The notes: generated by a model not told the origin, from the sequence alone. DNA of 64,000 bases from Gnetum montanum (GCA_015680685.1 MNCI01003059.1:526083-590082), one strand, 5' to 3'. Shown: positions 47,707 to 60,450, counted from the first letter of the stretch. Program-made: numbers and translations.

Positions 47707-48568
47707 TGATGAATCATAGTTTGCTAGAGCCCGATATCGGATACTCGAGATTGGGTATGTGATATCGTAGCTTGGATAACAATATCGAATACACGATATC
47801 ATGATTCTTGTGTTGGCCTATAAATATAGCACTCAGGCACACAGGAAAGAGTTAGTTGGTAAGTTGTAGGGTTGAGTCTTTTTGTCAGTTTTTAGTTAGT
47901 TTTCGATTCTTTCCCAAGTGCATGCCCACAGTGTGATGTTTGTAATTGTATGGAACCTTTGTTTGAGTGTGACATACTTGGACACGCACACAGTCAGCAA
48001 TAAAGATCAAGATTACTTCATCATTGCAGCATTCACTTAGTTTTTAATTTTTTTAATTGTTAATTATTATTTATTATCTTGTTAGCTAATATTTCTTTAC
48101 CATTGTTTATTATTCCTATTGTTAATGCAAAATGAGTACATCTTAAGCACAAACATTTAAGTGTAACTACTTGGTAACCCAATAGCATATCTAGTAGTGC
48201 TCAAGTAATATGTGCTTGGTAACCACATAAGTAGTACATGAGGCTCAAGATGCATGCAGATGATTAAGGACGGGTGCTCATTGCACTTAGGATAGTTTAG
48301 ATTTTAATTCATATTGCTTATTAGCTTAATCAAGATTATTTCTCATTGTTTCTAGGAGTAGCCTAGTGTTAGAAATCACATCATATACCTCACTCTGGAC
48401 TAAAAAATACATGAAAAAGTAAATGCTAATCTAGGTGGGAAGACAACAAATTGCATCAATGTATAACTATCTAGGTACCACAACTAGTTCATTTGTGGAG
48501 TTCAACTGGATAGCGCGTACATGCTCGTATTTGTATGGTTGAGCATAGGGGTACCTCATTGCTCATCA
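47707..48568 (+). repeat. 5' LTR of LTR-6
   Basis: TGATGAA to CTCATCA. The U3 starts with GATATC palindromes (CCGATATCGG at 47731-47740; further GATATC at about 47761 and 47795), then TATAAATA at 47819-47826. AATAAAGA near 48000 may serve as polyadenylation signal. Confidence 0.9.
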
Positions 48569-48700
48569 TTGCACTGTTGCTGAGGATGGTGCTAGTTATC
48601 TAGATTAGTTATATCATACAAGATCGTTGTAATGAAGTATTAATGATAAATATTTTAGAAAAGAAATTTACTTCAATTAAATCACACACAATTCACACCA

Positions 48701-50583
48701 ATGTCTCTCTCACAAGACAATGGTAACACAACATCTAGTGAGGCAATCCATTGGAGAATCAACGAAATGTATGATGAAGAAGAAGTATGGAGTACTCAAT
48801 CTTACACAGGAGTTTCATATGTTCATAGACACCCTAGAAATATTCAAGAACTCTTGTCACCCAACTCAGACACCTTTAGTGAGGATGGGACATCCCATGG
48901 AATGAGGAGGCTCGTAAGGCCTAGGACCTTCTCAATGGTTAGTAAGAGTTTATCCAAGGATGATTAGGAGACTTACAAAAGTCATGATGAGCCTTCTAGT
49001 TCTTTCTCTTCCTTTTCTCCTTCAATGTTAGGTCATGATACGGATGACCATCTCTCAAGGGGTTGGTGTAGAAATAAAAATCGAACCTACGGGCAAAGTC
49101 AGGAATGTCAACATGAACAAAGATAACATTGTTCCAACTCACAAACTCAGAACCTACTTAGTAATGATGAACCCTTGCTAGCCACTAAGAGCCTAATGCA
49201 TATACAAGAGGTTGTTCGAATATCCCATAGGCATCGTAATGAAAGCCATCTACCCAATCTTGATTTAAATAACTTTCCCAAGTTTTCAGGGGGCTACGAT
49301 TTAGATCTGCAACATCATTTACAAGCCTTCTATGATGCTTTTGCATGGAACAACATTGATAATGGGTTGCAAAGAATTAAGATCTTTCCTATGACACTCA
49401 TTGGCCAAGCAAAATTATGGTATAGGTCTTTAAAACCCAAATCAATTCACCGTTGGCCGACAATGGTAGAACTCTTCAATGAAAGATATCAAACCAATGC
49501 AAGAGTGTCAGCCTTGAGGAGACAAATCCAAGAGTGGAAACAAGGGCAACATGAACCCTAGTACATGGCCTTAGAAAGATAATACTCACTGTTAATAATT
49601 GCCTAGGCCATGGGTTCTCCAAGGAAAGGCTAATGTATCACATCATGGATGGGCTCCGTAATGAAACAAGGGAGACACAAGGGATGTATGCCCTAGGTCA
49701 ACTATATGAACTATGAACCCACCAATTCCCAGAGCTTATTAGGAAGGTAGCAAAAGAAGAAGGTGAAATAGCCAAATGGGAGAATGTTGAAAGATCTCAA
49801 TAGGACCAAAATTTTAAAATAACAAAGGTCCATGAAGAGGAGAAATCAACTCATCTCAAGGAGGTGGAATCATCTTTGCCAGTACTACAATCACTATATG
49901 AAATTGAGGCAAAGATCAATAAGATGACGGAATGGATACATGAAAAATGTGGAGGATATGCAAATATTATTGGAGGTAGAACCACACATGATCACTCTGA
50001 CAACTAGAACAAAAAGAGGATGCCAAACTTAGAAATAGGACAGAACACCATTCATCAATTGGAAAGAAGGGTTGAAGGAAATAAGGATTAGAGCTCAACT
50101 GCAAATCATAAGTCTCAATGTGATGTTTGTTTGTACGATCACCCTAAAAGTCAATGCCTAGTATTGTCACATTTACATGAGCATTGGGGAAGAATGTTAC
50201 ATCTAGATTTTGTATAGAAGTACTATGTCCAACCATGGTGGTAAAACCCCTAGTTGTGGGGAAGGCCACCACCAAACAAACCACACCCTTTGTATACCCT
50301 GACACTTGCTTATTATATTCAACACCCTATTTCCTCAACTGGATCAACATCCCCTACTTCACCTCATCATTATCATTCTCCCCAGTACTATCAACCCATG
50401 TCCTCTCCCGTGGGATCACCACCTCATGTTCCTTATGCTCTTCCTTGCCCTCAATATTCTCATCCTTCACCTTCTTCTACATCACCACCAGTTGTGCTAG
50501 AAGGTTTTGCACCACAGCACCCACCCACAAACATTACTTGTGTTGTTGCTATCAATAGTAGTGGAAGTCCTCCACAACATTGA
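48701..50583 (+). pseudogene. LTR-6 gag polyprotein remnant
   Basis: The start ATG at 48701 opens MSLSQDNGN, the same start as LTR-3. After an acidic/Ser-rich N-terminus (to 48967, then a stop) comes the gag core at 49175-49561 (FPKFSGGYDLDLQHHLQAFY, GQAKLWYRSLKPKSI, LFNERYQ). A Lys/Glu linker follows, then the zinc-knuckle variant CDVCLYDHPKSQC (CX2CX3HX4C, about 50117-50155), and a Pro/Ser/His-rich tail (50254-50583). Several stops. Gag forms the capsid; with no pol here it would need a partner element. Confidence 0.88.
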
Positions 50584-52440
50584 AAGCGTCCTTTCTTTAA
50601 GCATAACCGTAGAAAGAGATAGCATGGTTTTGAAATTGCTACACCCCCTAACTCAGCACAAGGCCAGCACTGTGATGCACCTTCCTCTTCAAACTCAATG
50701 CCTCCTATTACCCTTTCTGGGCCATTAATTAACACTTCAACAACCATGCGACCCAATGGATATAACCATGTGGGGAGACATATCGATCCTTGCATACCAT
50801 CTTATGGTCACGGGTGCCATAGTGGGTTAGCCTCTTATCACATGACCACATTTTATAATCTACCCCACTATGTCTACTTTAATCAAGTGTGTGAACCCCA
50901 ATTTGGGTACATTCCTACCACCACACCAAAAGACACCCAATGGTTTGGATATGACAGAATCCCAATGTTTCCAACATGCATGGATCCAACATGCATGGAT
51001 CCAAATTTTCCATTTATTAATTCTAGCCATGCTTAAAGGTTTAGTCATTTTTTCCAGTTCCCATTCTAATAGGAAGAATTAGTAAATGTTTTTCCTTTTC
51101 TTTGATTTTACAATTTTTTTTTCCAGTTTTTCACTTTTCAATTTGTCATTTTTACCTTTTTGAGGGTAATCTCATTGATGAATAAAATACTCATGTGACT
51201 TGTTGGTTGAGGTGTTGTTCTATGCTATCAAGTCTCAAGTGACTAATTATTTGGATAGTGAGCCCACAACATCCACCCACCCATGCTATTAATAAGAGGT
51301 TCTACTCTGGGTACAATGATATTCTTGTCATCAATAAAACTTAAAGTAACTTTATACTCATTATGCCTAGAGTGAAAAATAATGGACTAAGAGGGAATGG
51401 CCACGGTGTAACATCAAGGGGGATTGTGGATTCTCTTTGGTGACATTTGTATATGCTATCATGTAGCTTGGTTATACTAAAATGCTTGTAGATCTAACAA
51501 AAAATGGGAGTAAGAGTTGTAATAAAGGCACTCAGTAAAGAAAATTAATGTTGTTCTAGAGGGTCCCATTGGAAAGACATGCATCCATGCCTAAAGGTTG
51601 GGGGCTTCTTCGAATCATTGTTGGAAATGACAAAGTGCCAAAGCAGCCAGGTGAAGAAAAAGAAAAGAAGGAAGGAAAAATAACAAAGAAAAGATCAAGA
51701 AGACTGTGCTATAGAGAAATTATAAATCACTCCTCCCTTGTACAAAATGCCAAGTGATCATATGCCTTGTTGTCATGATGCTCTTATGGTTGTCTATCAT
51801 TGGATGAAATGATGCAATGTCATTGGTCAAAGGTATGGACTTGGTCTTGATTTTGAAGTGAAAGGCTAATGATACATTAATCATGTCCCATAATTAGAAT
51901 TCATTGTGCCTAGGGTAAGTTACCTCATGTTCCAATTTCGGCAATCCCTTCTATGATTCGTTTGTCCAAGTATTTCTAACTTGTCTCTTGTGTGGCATAG
52001 ACTTCATACCTCATCATGGTGGTATTTAACATGTGTGTGTTTTGTTGCACTAGTGCAGATGCATTTAACCCTTTTAGTGCCTACAAACATTTTAAGGTGT
52101 GGTTACATAAGGGCATGATAGGTAGGAACCTGCTTTGGGGAGGATCCACTTGCATAACTTTTGTAATTTGCACTCATTTCACATTACCACATCATCTTAT
52201 ACCCTTCAAGTACTACATTGCTAAAATTATTCTTCCCTTTATCATCATTTCAACTTAGATGTTCCTATACACCACTACATGTCTTGTTTCCACATCCTTT
52301 TTAAGAGCTTCATTATATAATTCCACGTCATTACACTTTTGTGCCTTAATGTCTATTTGACATTACCCTAGACCTTCCAAATCTACCTTAAATACTTTAT
52401 TTTTGGCTATGGAAATTTGAAAATTTGTCAATTTTGCCAA
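50584..52440 (+). other. Non-coding internal block of LTR-6
   Basis: The first part (to about 51035) still shows Gag-tail-like Thr/Pro/Tyr-rich fragments. The rest is non-coding; 51560-52220 matches LTR-3 and LTR-4 blocks in element orientation (for example CTTTGGGGAGGATC near 52134). Confidence 0.6.
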
Positions 52441-52460
52441 GTACCCTATTTTGGAAGGGA

Positions 52461-52552
52461 CGCGATATCCAGTAGCCAGTATCAGGTTTGACGTGATATC
52501 AGGCCCATGCTAGCGCATACAAGATATTGCATCCATAAAACCTATATATATG
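52461..52552 (+). promoter_or_regulatory. Internal U3-like promoter module upstream of the extra ORF
   Basis: GATATC motifs at 52464-52469 and 52495-52500 and a GATATT near 52523 precede a TATATATA box at 52543-52550. This repeats the order and spacing of the LTR U3 (GATATC cluster, then TATA) but the surrounding sequence is not LTR, so it is not simply a nested LTR. It lies about 500 bp before the extra ORF start at 53057. Confidence 0.45.
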
Positions 52553-53056
52553 GACCCCCCACATGTGTCAACATCATTTTCCATTGTTCATGTAAGGGGA
52601 GTTGTTGCAATTTTCTTCCATGAATTTTCAACCTTATGCACCTATCATTTAAACATCAATATCTTGCATATTAATGCTTCGATTCCTCCTTTCGATTGAA
52701 CCTACTCAAACTTGGAGTGTTAAACTTAGTTGTGGGGGAAGTGTACACTCCAAGTTGCATATAGTTTTTTCAAAATTCATTGTCATCCAAAGGATATCAT
52801 AAGGGTAAGTGATATTAAAAAAATGATAAGAACTTATGTGAACCCAATTTTATTCCTTCACCTAAACCATGGAAATTATTTTTGGAGTCACCTGATCAAA
52901 TTGGACCTGACATTAAAACTTTGAGGGGGATTTTCTTGAAAATTTCTAACTCTGAATCACACTAAGAAAGAATTGAATTCATTAAAGGCAATGAGTAAGG
53001 TATAAAATAAATTTTTTTAAATGACTTTACTAATAGTTGATCCTGTGTGATTGAAG

Positions 53057-55835
53057 ATGGCCCCTAAACAAGGAAAACAAGGAAGACCCTCTTAAGGTGC
53101 ATCCAAATGGCCAAGGAGAGGTAGAGGCCAAGGACCCTCTATAGAACATGCAAAGCAGGAGGCACAATCATTTAGCATCCATCAAGAATCCCATGTTACT
53201 GCACAATTGGGGCATGCAAAAGATGGAGAAGGCAGGGCACCTAAACAAGGACAACATCTCATGTTGTCTTCAAAATGCGTTCAGGTGATTCAAGAAAGGT
53301 TCATGTCAATTGTAGTGATCGTGAAACTCAATTTTGGACCTTTTATTGAATTTTCCACTGAGTTAGTCAAAGATCAACTTAAAGGATCTCCACTGTGGCC
53401 TATTCTCTTAGAGAGTGGTGAATGGTACTTGCTGGAGACGTACCAATTTTGGCATAATAAGAAAGAAGGCACCATCACTGATATTGGTGGGATTTTAGTT
53501 GATTTCTCTGCTAAGGCCATTTCAAAAGTTCTAAACCTTCTGAATACAAGGCCTAAGATTTCTCACCTATTTATTCGCTCTAATGTTGATGCATAGAAAA
53601 TATGGTTAAAAAGGGCATATGGTAAGGAGGATAAAACATATGGGGAGCTCACACTTGAAGAGAGAGTCTATTTCAAAATTGGCACCTATCACCTCTTCCT
53701 AACAAAAGGATTAAATAGAATTTTCACCTATGTGTATAGAGGAAGTGCAATCCTAATGGACAAGGTTAATGCCAACCTACCCCATCTATATCTCACAGAA
53801 ATATTGCGGTGGTTTGAACAACGTAAGATGGGGAAGTTTGCATTGCCTTTCCCCTGTCTAATCAAGAAGCGATGCTGGCATGCTGGAATTCTGAGGGTAC
53901 ACTAATGACATCCCCAAAAAAGCTCAAAATGCCTCATATGCTAAATTATTGAAGCCACTAGCACTAAGGAAAGATGTCGGTGAGACACTGGAGCTTGAGC
54001 AAGAGTAGATGGTTGGACCCACTGCACCTCAAACAAGTAGGCCTAGCTAACTTCTGGACATGAGGCCTAGTCAACAATATGAAGTAGGGCCTAGCAGGTA
54101 ACCCATAGGCTAATAAGGCCAACTGCCACCACCGTTGCAAGATTATCGACCATTGATGAGCCATCTCAAAGCCATCGCAGAAATGGTTAGTTGGGGAAGT
54201 CATGATGAGGATAACCTCTTCAAGGTCATTGACGATGCCATATAGTCCATGGTCTCAATTGATCATGCATGAGGTAAGGTTTCTATACAAATAGGAGGAG
54301 GGGAATCACATTGGTCACAACAGGTCTTTGGATATGTTGCATCTTTTCAAGTGCAATTAGAAATTAGTGAAGGTGCCACAGTAGTGGTTATGCAACACCA
54401 GGATGCAGCTGGAGTAGCAGAAGTGGTCACAGCTCACTTCAAAGAATCATTCAATGTCCCTATTGTGCCACCAGTAGATCTCACAAGAGCACGCGATGCT
54501 CAAGTCTTAGCTGATCCATCGATGAATCTTGTAGATCATGAGGATGCTTTGGATCAATTGTTGTAAATAGGACAAATGATGACATCCTTGTTTGACATCC
54601 CCCAAGATGTCATAGAAACACAATCAGACCTCATCTCCATAAAAGGAAAGATGGTCATGGCAGAGGTTAGGGTTGAACATGTAGAGGATGAGTTGAAAAG
54701 ACTCCAAGAGAAGTTTGTCACCTTGCAAGTTGCACAATGGGATCCATCCCAATTTATCCTAGCTAACTAGTTAAAGTCATTTCAGATCTAAATAAATTTT
54801 TAGAAGAGAATAAAAGGATGGCAAGGGAAAAAGAGAAGGTTGATTAGGATGCTTCAAAGGTACAAGCCCAAACATATGCACATGCCAAAGTACTCAAGGC
54901 CTTACAAGAAGAAATTAAACACCTTATTACTGAGAATCTTCGGTTGACCACAATTGAAAAATAGAAGAATGTTCTCAAGGAGAATTTCTAGAAAATTCAA
55001 GAATAATTAATAAGGATCAACTAGGACATGAATTACTTAGCCAGAGAAAATAGGACCCTCTCAATGGAGGAGGTATGCACAATTCGTTAGAAGATGACTA
55101 TTGAAATAAGCACGTGGTAGAATGAGGCTAAGTGACATGAGAAGCTTAAGGAACATTTTGAAGATCATGTGGGGATGTATAAGAAGATCATTGAAAAAGA
55201 AATTCATATAGCCAAGACCCATATTAACATTTTCAGTGCTTAGAACACTGACTGGTAGGCCATATTAGATACTTACGCCTTCACCCACCAAGCAGAACTA
55301 AAGAACTAGGACCTGCAGATCTAGGATCTCACTAAGTACATGGAGTTGGCAAACCTGTGGTATGCCAACTTAGCCATGTTGATAGTAGGATGCCCAAGGA
55401 TAGAATTGGAGAAGTAGGTAGCAACCACCTATGCCAAGTATAACATAGAATTTGCAAAACACAAAAAGACACTATAGAAATTAGAGGTATCAAATTCTGA
55501 GTTAGAGGTGGTCAAGGCCAACTACCAAGGGCAAAAAGATGTCGTAATAGATTTGGCTCAACAACTTATGGATTACCAAGAATGTAGAGAAAAAGCTAGA
55601 GCCTTCGAGGAGGAACGACGGTTGTTTGCAGCTTGGGATGTCAAAGTTAATCAGATGTTTCCACAACTTTTGTGCCCATGGGAGGTGCTAATTCCATCAA
55701 ATATTGAAACATTAGCATGGATGACACATGATCCCTAAATTAAAGAGGAAAAGCTTTAGGCACTCCTTCAGAGAGATCCATTTCCGAAGCCTAGAGCACA
55801 AGATAAGGGGAAGAGGCCCATAGAGGAGTCACCAT
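53057..55835 (+). pseudogene. LTR-6 extra ORF (env position), function unknown
   Basis: About 930 codons if joined, now broken by stops and shifts. It opens with MAPKQGKQGR and a basic linker, then a globular-looking part (about 53207-53885: WYLLETYQFWHNKKEG, ISKVLNLLNTRPKISHLF, YHLFLTKGLNRIF, EILRWFEQRKMGKFALPFPC). A Pro/Gln-rich hinge follows, then a long coiled coil (about 54340-55500) and the tail DYQECREKARAFEEERR, FPQLLCPWEVLIP, MTHDP. The tail matches LTR-1 and LTR-7. The first part recalls the putative plant transposon protein domains found in plant Ty3/gypsy accessory ORFs, but I cannot confirm it. No membrane segment suggests an envelope. Confidence 0.7.
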
Positions 55836-56040
55836 GACCAGGAACCACATGAGTTCCAAATTTTTTTTCTTTTGTATTCTATGTTGGTGTCCTAATTTTT
55901 TTTGTTTAATTCCACACTAAGGCATGAAGTAATTCATAGTTAGTCAATAATCCCATACCTATCCACTATGTAATCAAATGAACTCATTCTCATTTTTATT
56001 GTTTGACTTGAGGGCGAGTTGTTATTTAGTCATGGGGGTA

Positions 56041-56901
56041 TGATGAATCGTGGTTTGCCAGGCCTTGATATCAGATACTCAATATAAAATATGTGATATT
56101 GTAGCCTGGATAATGATATCGAATACATGATATCATGATTCCTATGTTGGCCTATAAATATAACACTCAGGTGCACATGAAAGAGCCAATTGGTAAGTTG
56201 TAGGGTTGAGTCTTTTTGTTAGTTTTTAGTTAGTTTTCGGTTCTTTCACAAGTGAATGCCCATAGTGTGATGTTTGTAATTGTATGGAACCTTTGTTCAA
56301 GTGTGATGTACTTGGACACACACACAATTAGCAATAAAGATAAAGATTACTCCATCATTGTAGCATTCACTTGGTTTTTAATTGTTTAATTGTAATTATG
56401 ATTTATTATTTTCTTAGCTAATATTTCTTTACCATCATTTATTATTCGTATTGTTAATGTGGAATGAGTACATCTTAATCATGAATGGTTAAGTGTAACT
56501 AGTTGGTAACCCAGTAGCGTATTGAGTAGTGCTTAAGTAATATGCATTTGGTAACCCCATAAGTAGTACACGAGGTCCAAGATGTGTGTAGATGATTAAG
56601 GATAGGTGCTCATCACACTTAGGCTAGTTTGGATTTTACTTCATATTGCTTATTAGCTTAATCAAGATTATTTCTCACTATCTCTAGGAGTAGCCTACTA
56701 TTAGAAATCACATCATACACCTCACTTTGGACTAAACCATATATGACTAAGAAAATGCTAGTCTAGGTGGGAAGATAGCGAACTATGATCAACGTATAAC
56801 TATCTAGGTACCACAACTAGTTTGTCTGCAGAGTTTGACTAGATCACACATACACACTCGTATTCATATGGTTGAGCATAGGGGTACCTCGCCGCTTGTC
56901 A
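56041..56901 (+). repeat. 3' LTR of LTR-6
   Basis: 861 bp, TGATGAA to CTTGTCA (CTCATCA decayed). GATATC motifs of the U3 are partly lost by transitions relative to the 5' LTR. TATAAATATA box near 56153. Confidence 0.9.
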
Positions 56902-56929
56902 TTTAGCTTGTTTGGTATTATAAGCTTTT

Positions 56930-58260
56930 TAGGAATTATTTATATATGTTTTCTAGATGTTACACTACTTGGATCATTTGTGTAATTTATTTGTATAAGT
57001 TTAATATATTATTGTAAGAAAAAGAAATTGCAGTAACAATAAAAAGTTGTAGTGAAATACTAACATATTCTTTATCACTATTACTTTGCCACTTAATGTA
57101 AATCTTACATTGAGAGGGTATCATATCTAAAAGAGAAACAATAATTAAAAGAATTCAAAGTACATCAAACCATCAACATAAAAGAGATAGTCTAAAGAAA
57201 AAGCCCAATGTTTTTAGGAATACCTTTTTAGGTTTTCATGTTTATAACCAATCCTAAAAATCCTCCCCTCTAGGGTAAGAAAAGAAGTAGGCCTTGCCTT
57301 TATTTAAAACTATCCTCAAGGCTTTCTTTTAAACAAAAAAAGAATATTGTCTCTAAAGAAAAAGAAAAGTAGTAATCAAAAATAAGAAAAAAATGCAAAG
57401 AAAAGATTAACTTTTCAAACTTGAAAAAAAAAACTTGTATGAAATGAATTAATTGTTTGGCCTTCCTAGGAAGCTTTCTTGCTTGAAATTGTAACTAAAA
57501 AACAACATAGAATATGATATTTAACTCTTAAAGAGAGATCATAATTATACTCTTACTACTAAAAAATAATGGCATAGACAACAAAGATTTTAAATAGAAT
57601 AAAGAACAATTAGCCAAAGACACTTCCAAATAAAAAAGAAAGTAGACAAACATGTTGATTATTAATAATGATGTCATTTATACCTATTTAATCATTAAGA
57701 ATGGTATTGCCACTTAGAGCAAATTAAGGATCACTGCAATTTTCTATATATGTATTTATGATAGAGTATATAGAAGAAGAATTCTAGACTTTATGATCTA
57801 AATAATATGAATAGAAAAATTTTGCAAAATTTAATTTCTAATATTGATAATTTTTAAAATGTTGTTAATATTTTATATTAGGCTTTTTCAAATATTTTTT
57901 GGAAAGATGGTAGATTTCTTTTTCTTTTAACTCTAAGGTTGTCCATGAGATAATTACCAAGAATGATCTTTATTCTTAATAAGTTTAATAAGACTTGGAG
58001 AATGTAATTATCACCATAGTTTTGGAAAAGAAAAATGAAAGATATTTGGAAAGTTCCCACCTTTTTAAAATTTTAAATTTATTATGGTGCCATATACATC
58101 AAGGTATTTCTATTTGTGCTTATCTTTAGTGCATGGTAATTGTTTCTCCTCAATGTTCATTTTTGCATTTTTTTTGTGTTGAGTTGCATATCATGCTTGG
58201 AAAATGACATCTAGAATTTGCAAGAACATTTAACTAAATCTTATATCAAGAATCTTTAGC
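56930..58260. repeat. Unclassified dispersed repeat X, copy 3
   Basis: 57205-57620 matches 42170-42480 and 57790-58170 matches 44560-44950, so this stretch joins the parts found separately at 42 kb and 44 kb and gives the best view of the repeat. It starts right at the LTR-6 target site, so the element may extend to the left flank at 47.7 kb. No protein recognised. Confidence 0.5.
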
Positions 58261-58841
58261 ATCAACTATAACCTACTTATCAACGTTAGTTTTGATCTTT
58301 GAGTTAACATTGCTCTTAGGTGAAACACCATGAAAATTTGCATGTTGTAACTGATTTCTATCATGTAGCCTTTGCCCCATGAAACATAAGGGAAAGCTTT
58401 GTTGTAAATGTAAGGATTGTAACCCACAAGGGGCAATCTTACATGTTGCATACTTTTGGGGTTGAAAAATGCCTTGTAAGTGGTCAAAGCCTCATTCCCC
58501 AAGTAAAAATAAAAAGTTACATAGTATCTATATTTAGGCTTGGAGGGTCAAAAATGACTTTTGGGATGCCAAAAATGGCAATTTGATTGGTTTTATTGGG
58601 GTTGTACACTTTTCTATGTTGGAGACACCTACAAGGGGGTAAACCTCACCTACCCCTAGTGTGGAGGGGTAAAATCTTCCCCCTAAGCATGGAAACCTTC
58701 CTCCCTAGTGTGGAAACTTAACCCCTTAGCATGGAAGTTTTCCCCTATTATGGAGGCTTCACCTCTAGTGTAGAAACTGCATGCCCCTAGTGTGGAAGCA
58801 ACATGATCAAGATTTCTACACTCTGTTGACTTAGAGGTTGA
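58261..58841. other. Non-coding stretch with minisatellite
   Basis: No gene. At about 58640-58805 there are roughly six imperfect units of about 25 bp containing CCCCTAGTGTGGAA or CCTTAGCATGGAA. Confidence 0.6.
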
Positions 58842-58846
58842 CCAAT

Positions 58847-59839
58847 TGATGAGCAATTAAGGTACCCCCTATGCTCAACCATACGAATCATGAAGCATTC
58901 ATGCATGACCTAGTCGAATTCCATAGACTTTATGTATTCTGGTACACTAGTCATCTAGGAAGTGAACCTTGTCCTAATGGTCATTCATTATCTTCCCAAT
59001 TACACTTATGATTTACAAAGGTATGGTTAAGTATAATCAATGCATATGATTTTTATTTTTTTATGTTTTATGTTCATTGGTATTGAAAGTAGAGAGATAA
59101 TGGAATTTAATAACTAATTTAATTTAACTACTTAACTAGTCTCTAACTAGTCATAACATAAGCAGTTGGTCCCACTTTCTTTACACATCCTAAACCCATG
59201 TATCCACTACTANGGTCCCACTTTCTTTACACATCCTAAACCCATGTATCCACTACTAGGTTACCAAGTGCTATGCTACTAGGTGGACTAAGCAATAACA
59301 TTGCTAGGATTAACAAGCGAATATGTGTTTATGCTTGAGGTGATCATATTTATGTGCTTAATCTATTTAGCTTAATTAATTAACTAATCGCTTAAAGTAT
59401 AATTGAGATTAATTAATTACATATTTAATGAAAATAATAAATACATAAATAAATCATTAATCCATTCTAAGTGTTACAAGGTTTGATCAAAAGGCTTGTA
59501 TTTATTGCTGTATACACTAGTGTGGTTTAGGTACAACAATGCTCAAATAAAGATCCATACACTTTATGACTCCTACTGTGGGCACTTAGAGAAATACTCT
59601 AACTCTCAAATGGAAAAACTGTAAGAGCTCTAGTACAACTATGAATCTCCTTCCCATAAACACAATTATGGACTTGTATTTATATTTTTTATTATAGGGT
59701 TGTATCAATGGGGCCCTGTAGATGTAGCAAATGCTACATCGACATGGCACCATTGACAGGGGAACACCACATAAATAGGGCCTCATCGATGAGGCCAAAT
59801 CAATGGGGGCTTGTCAACATGACACTTTGATGTTAATCA
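58847..59839 (-). repeat. 3' LTR of LTR-7
   Basis: 993 bp as given, inflated by the duplication around the N at 59213. Ends GTTAATCA, followed by the PPT complement TACCCTCATGATTG. The U3 contains TCGAT/GAGGCC-rich short repeats near 59700-59800. Confidence 0.85.
59168..59258. other. Exact 45-bp duplication around a single N
   Basis: 59168-59212 and 59214-59258 are identical and separated by one N. The other LTR has this segment once. This is most simply an unmerged contig overlap. Confidence 0.9.
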
Positions 59840-60139
59840 TACCCTCATGATTGAATGAAAACTCATCATCAGCCTCCTTTACAAAATTATGAAGGTATGG
59901 GATTATTGATGGACTCTTAACATAGCAAATTAACATAATAAAACCAAGTGCTTGAGTGTACAAATCAACATGTTACAAAAATTATGGTGTTCATGACACA
60001 AAATTAAACACTATGATATGACTAATCAAAATTGGATAGCACATCCTTTGATGGCATAAAGGTAGTGGAGAAGATTAGACAGTCCTAAGTGGTGGAGGCT
60101 CCTAAGGTTCTCAAGGAACTTCATTGGATTTGGGCACAT

Positions 60140-60450
60140 GCGGTGGTTAAGGCTACTATTGCTGTCCTACTGCAACTGCAAGCTTCAGTGAAAAGTGAAA
60201 GGCATCTAGTAATGCCTTCATCTTCTCCTCCTTACTCTAGGGATCATTCATAACCCACGTTACATCACCAATGTGGGCTGGAATGGGGATATCCCACAAA
60301 TAGTGCATTATTAGGAACAACTCTTTAGTATTAACAAACTAGGTAGCAAATTGTTTGTGTTTGACATCGAACGCTATGACTACATTTTGTAGCTCTTGGT
60401 AGTCATTTATCCTTCTAGTGAGGTTACTTAAAATTTTAGGGTACTTAAAA
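60140..60450 (-). pseudogene. LTR-7 extra-ORF tail
   Basis: The minus strand reads DYQELQNVVIAFDVKHKQFA, NTKELF, AHIGDVTWVMNDP and KEEKMKALLDAFHF, matching the ends of the LTR-1 and LTR-6 extra ORFs in the same place before the 3' LTR. The rest of that ORF is deleted. Confidence 0.75.

Larger units (their letters stand above)
47707..56901 (+). mobile_element. LTR-6: complete 9.2-kb pol-less element with gag and an extra ORF
   Basis: LTRs at 47707-48568 (862 bp) and 56041-56901 (861 bp), perfect TSD TTTAG at 47702-47706 and 56902-56906, tRNA-Asp-type primer site just after 48568, and a PPT (CATGGGGGTA) at 56031-56040. Gag is at 48701-50583 and the extra ORF at 53057-55835. No protease, RT, RNase H or integrase motif occurs between them. 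The near-equal LTR lengths and exact TSD make it the best delimited element of the window. Confidence 0.92.

Noticed and set aside
50460-50795. 111-codon minus-strand frame
   Set aside because: Antisense to the Pro/Ser-rich LTR-6 gag tail.
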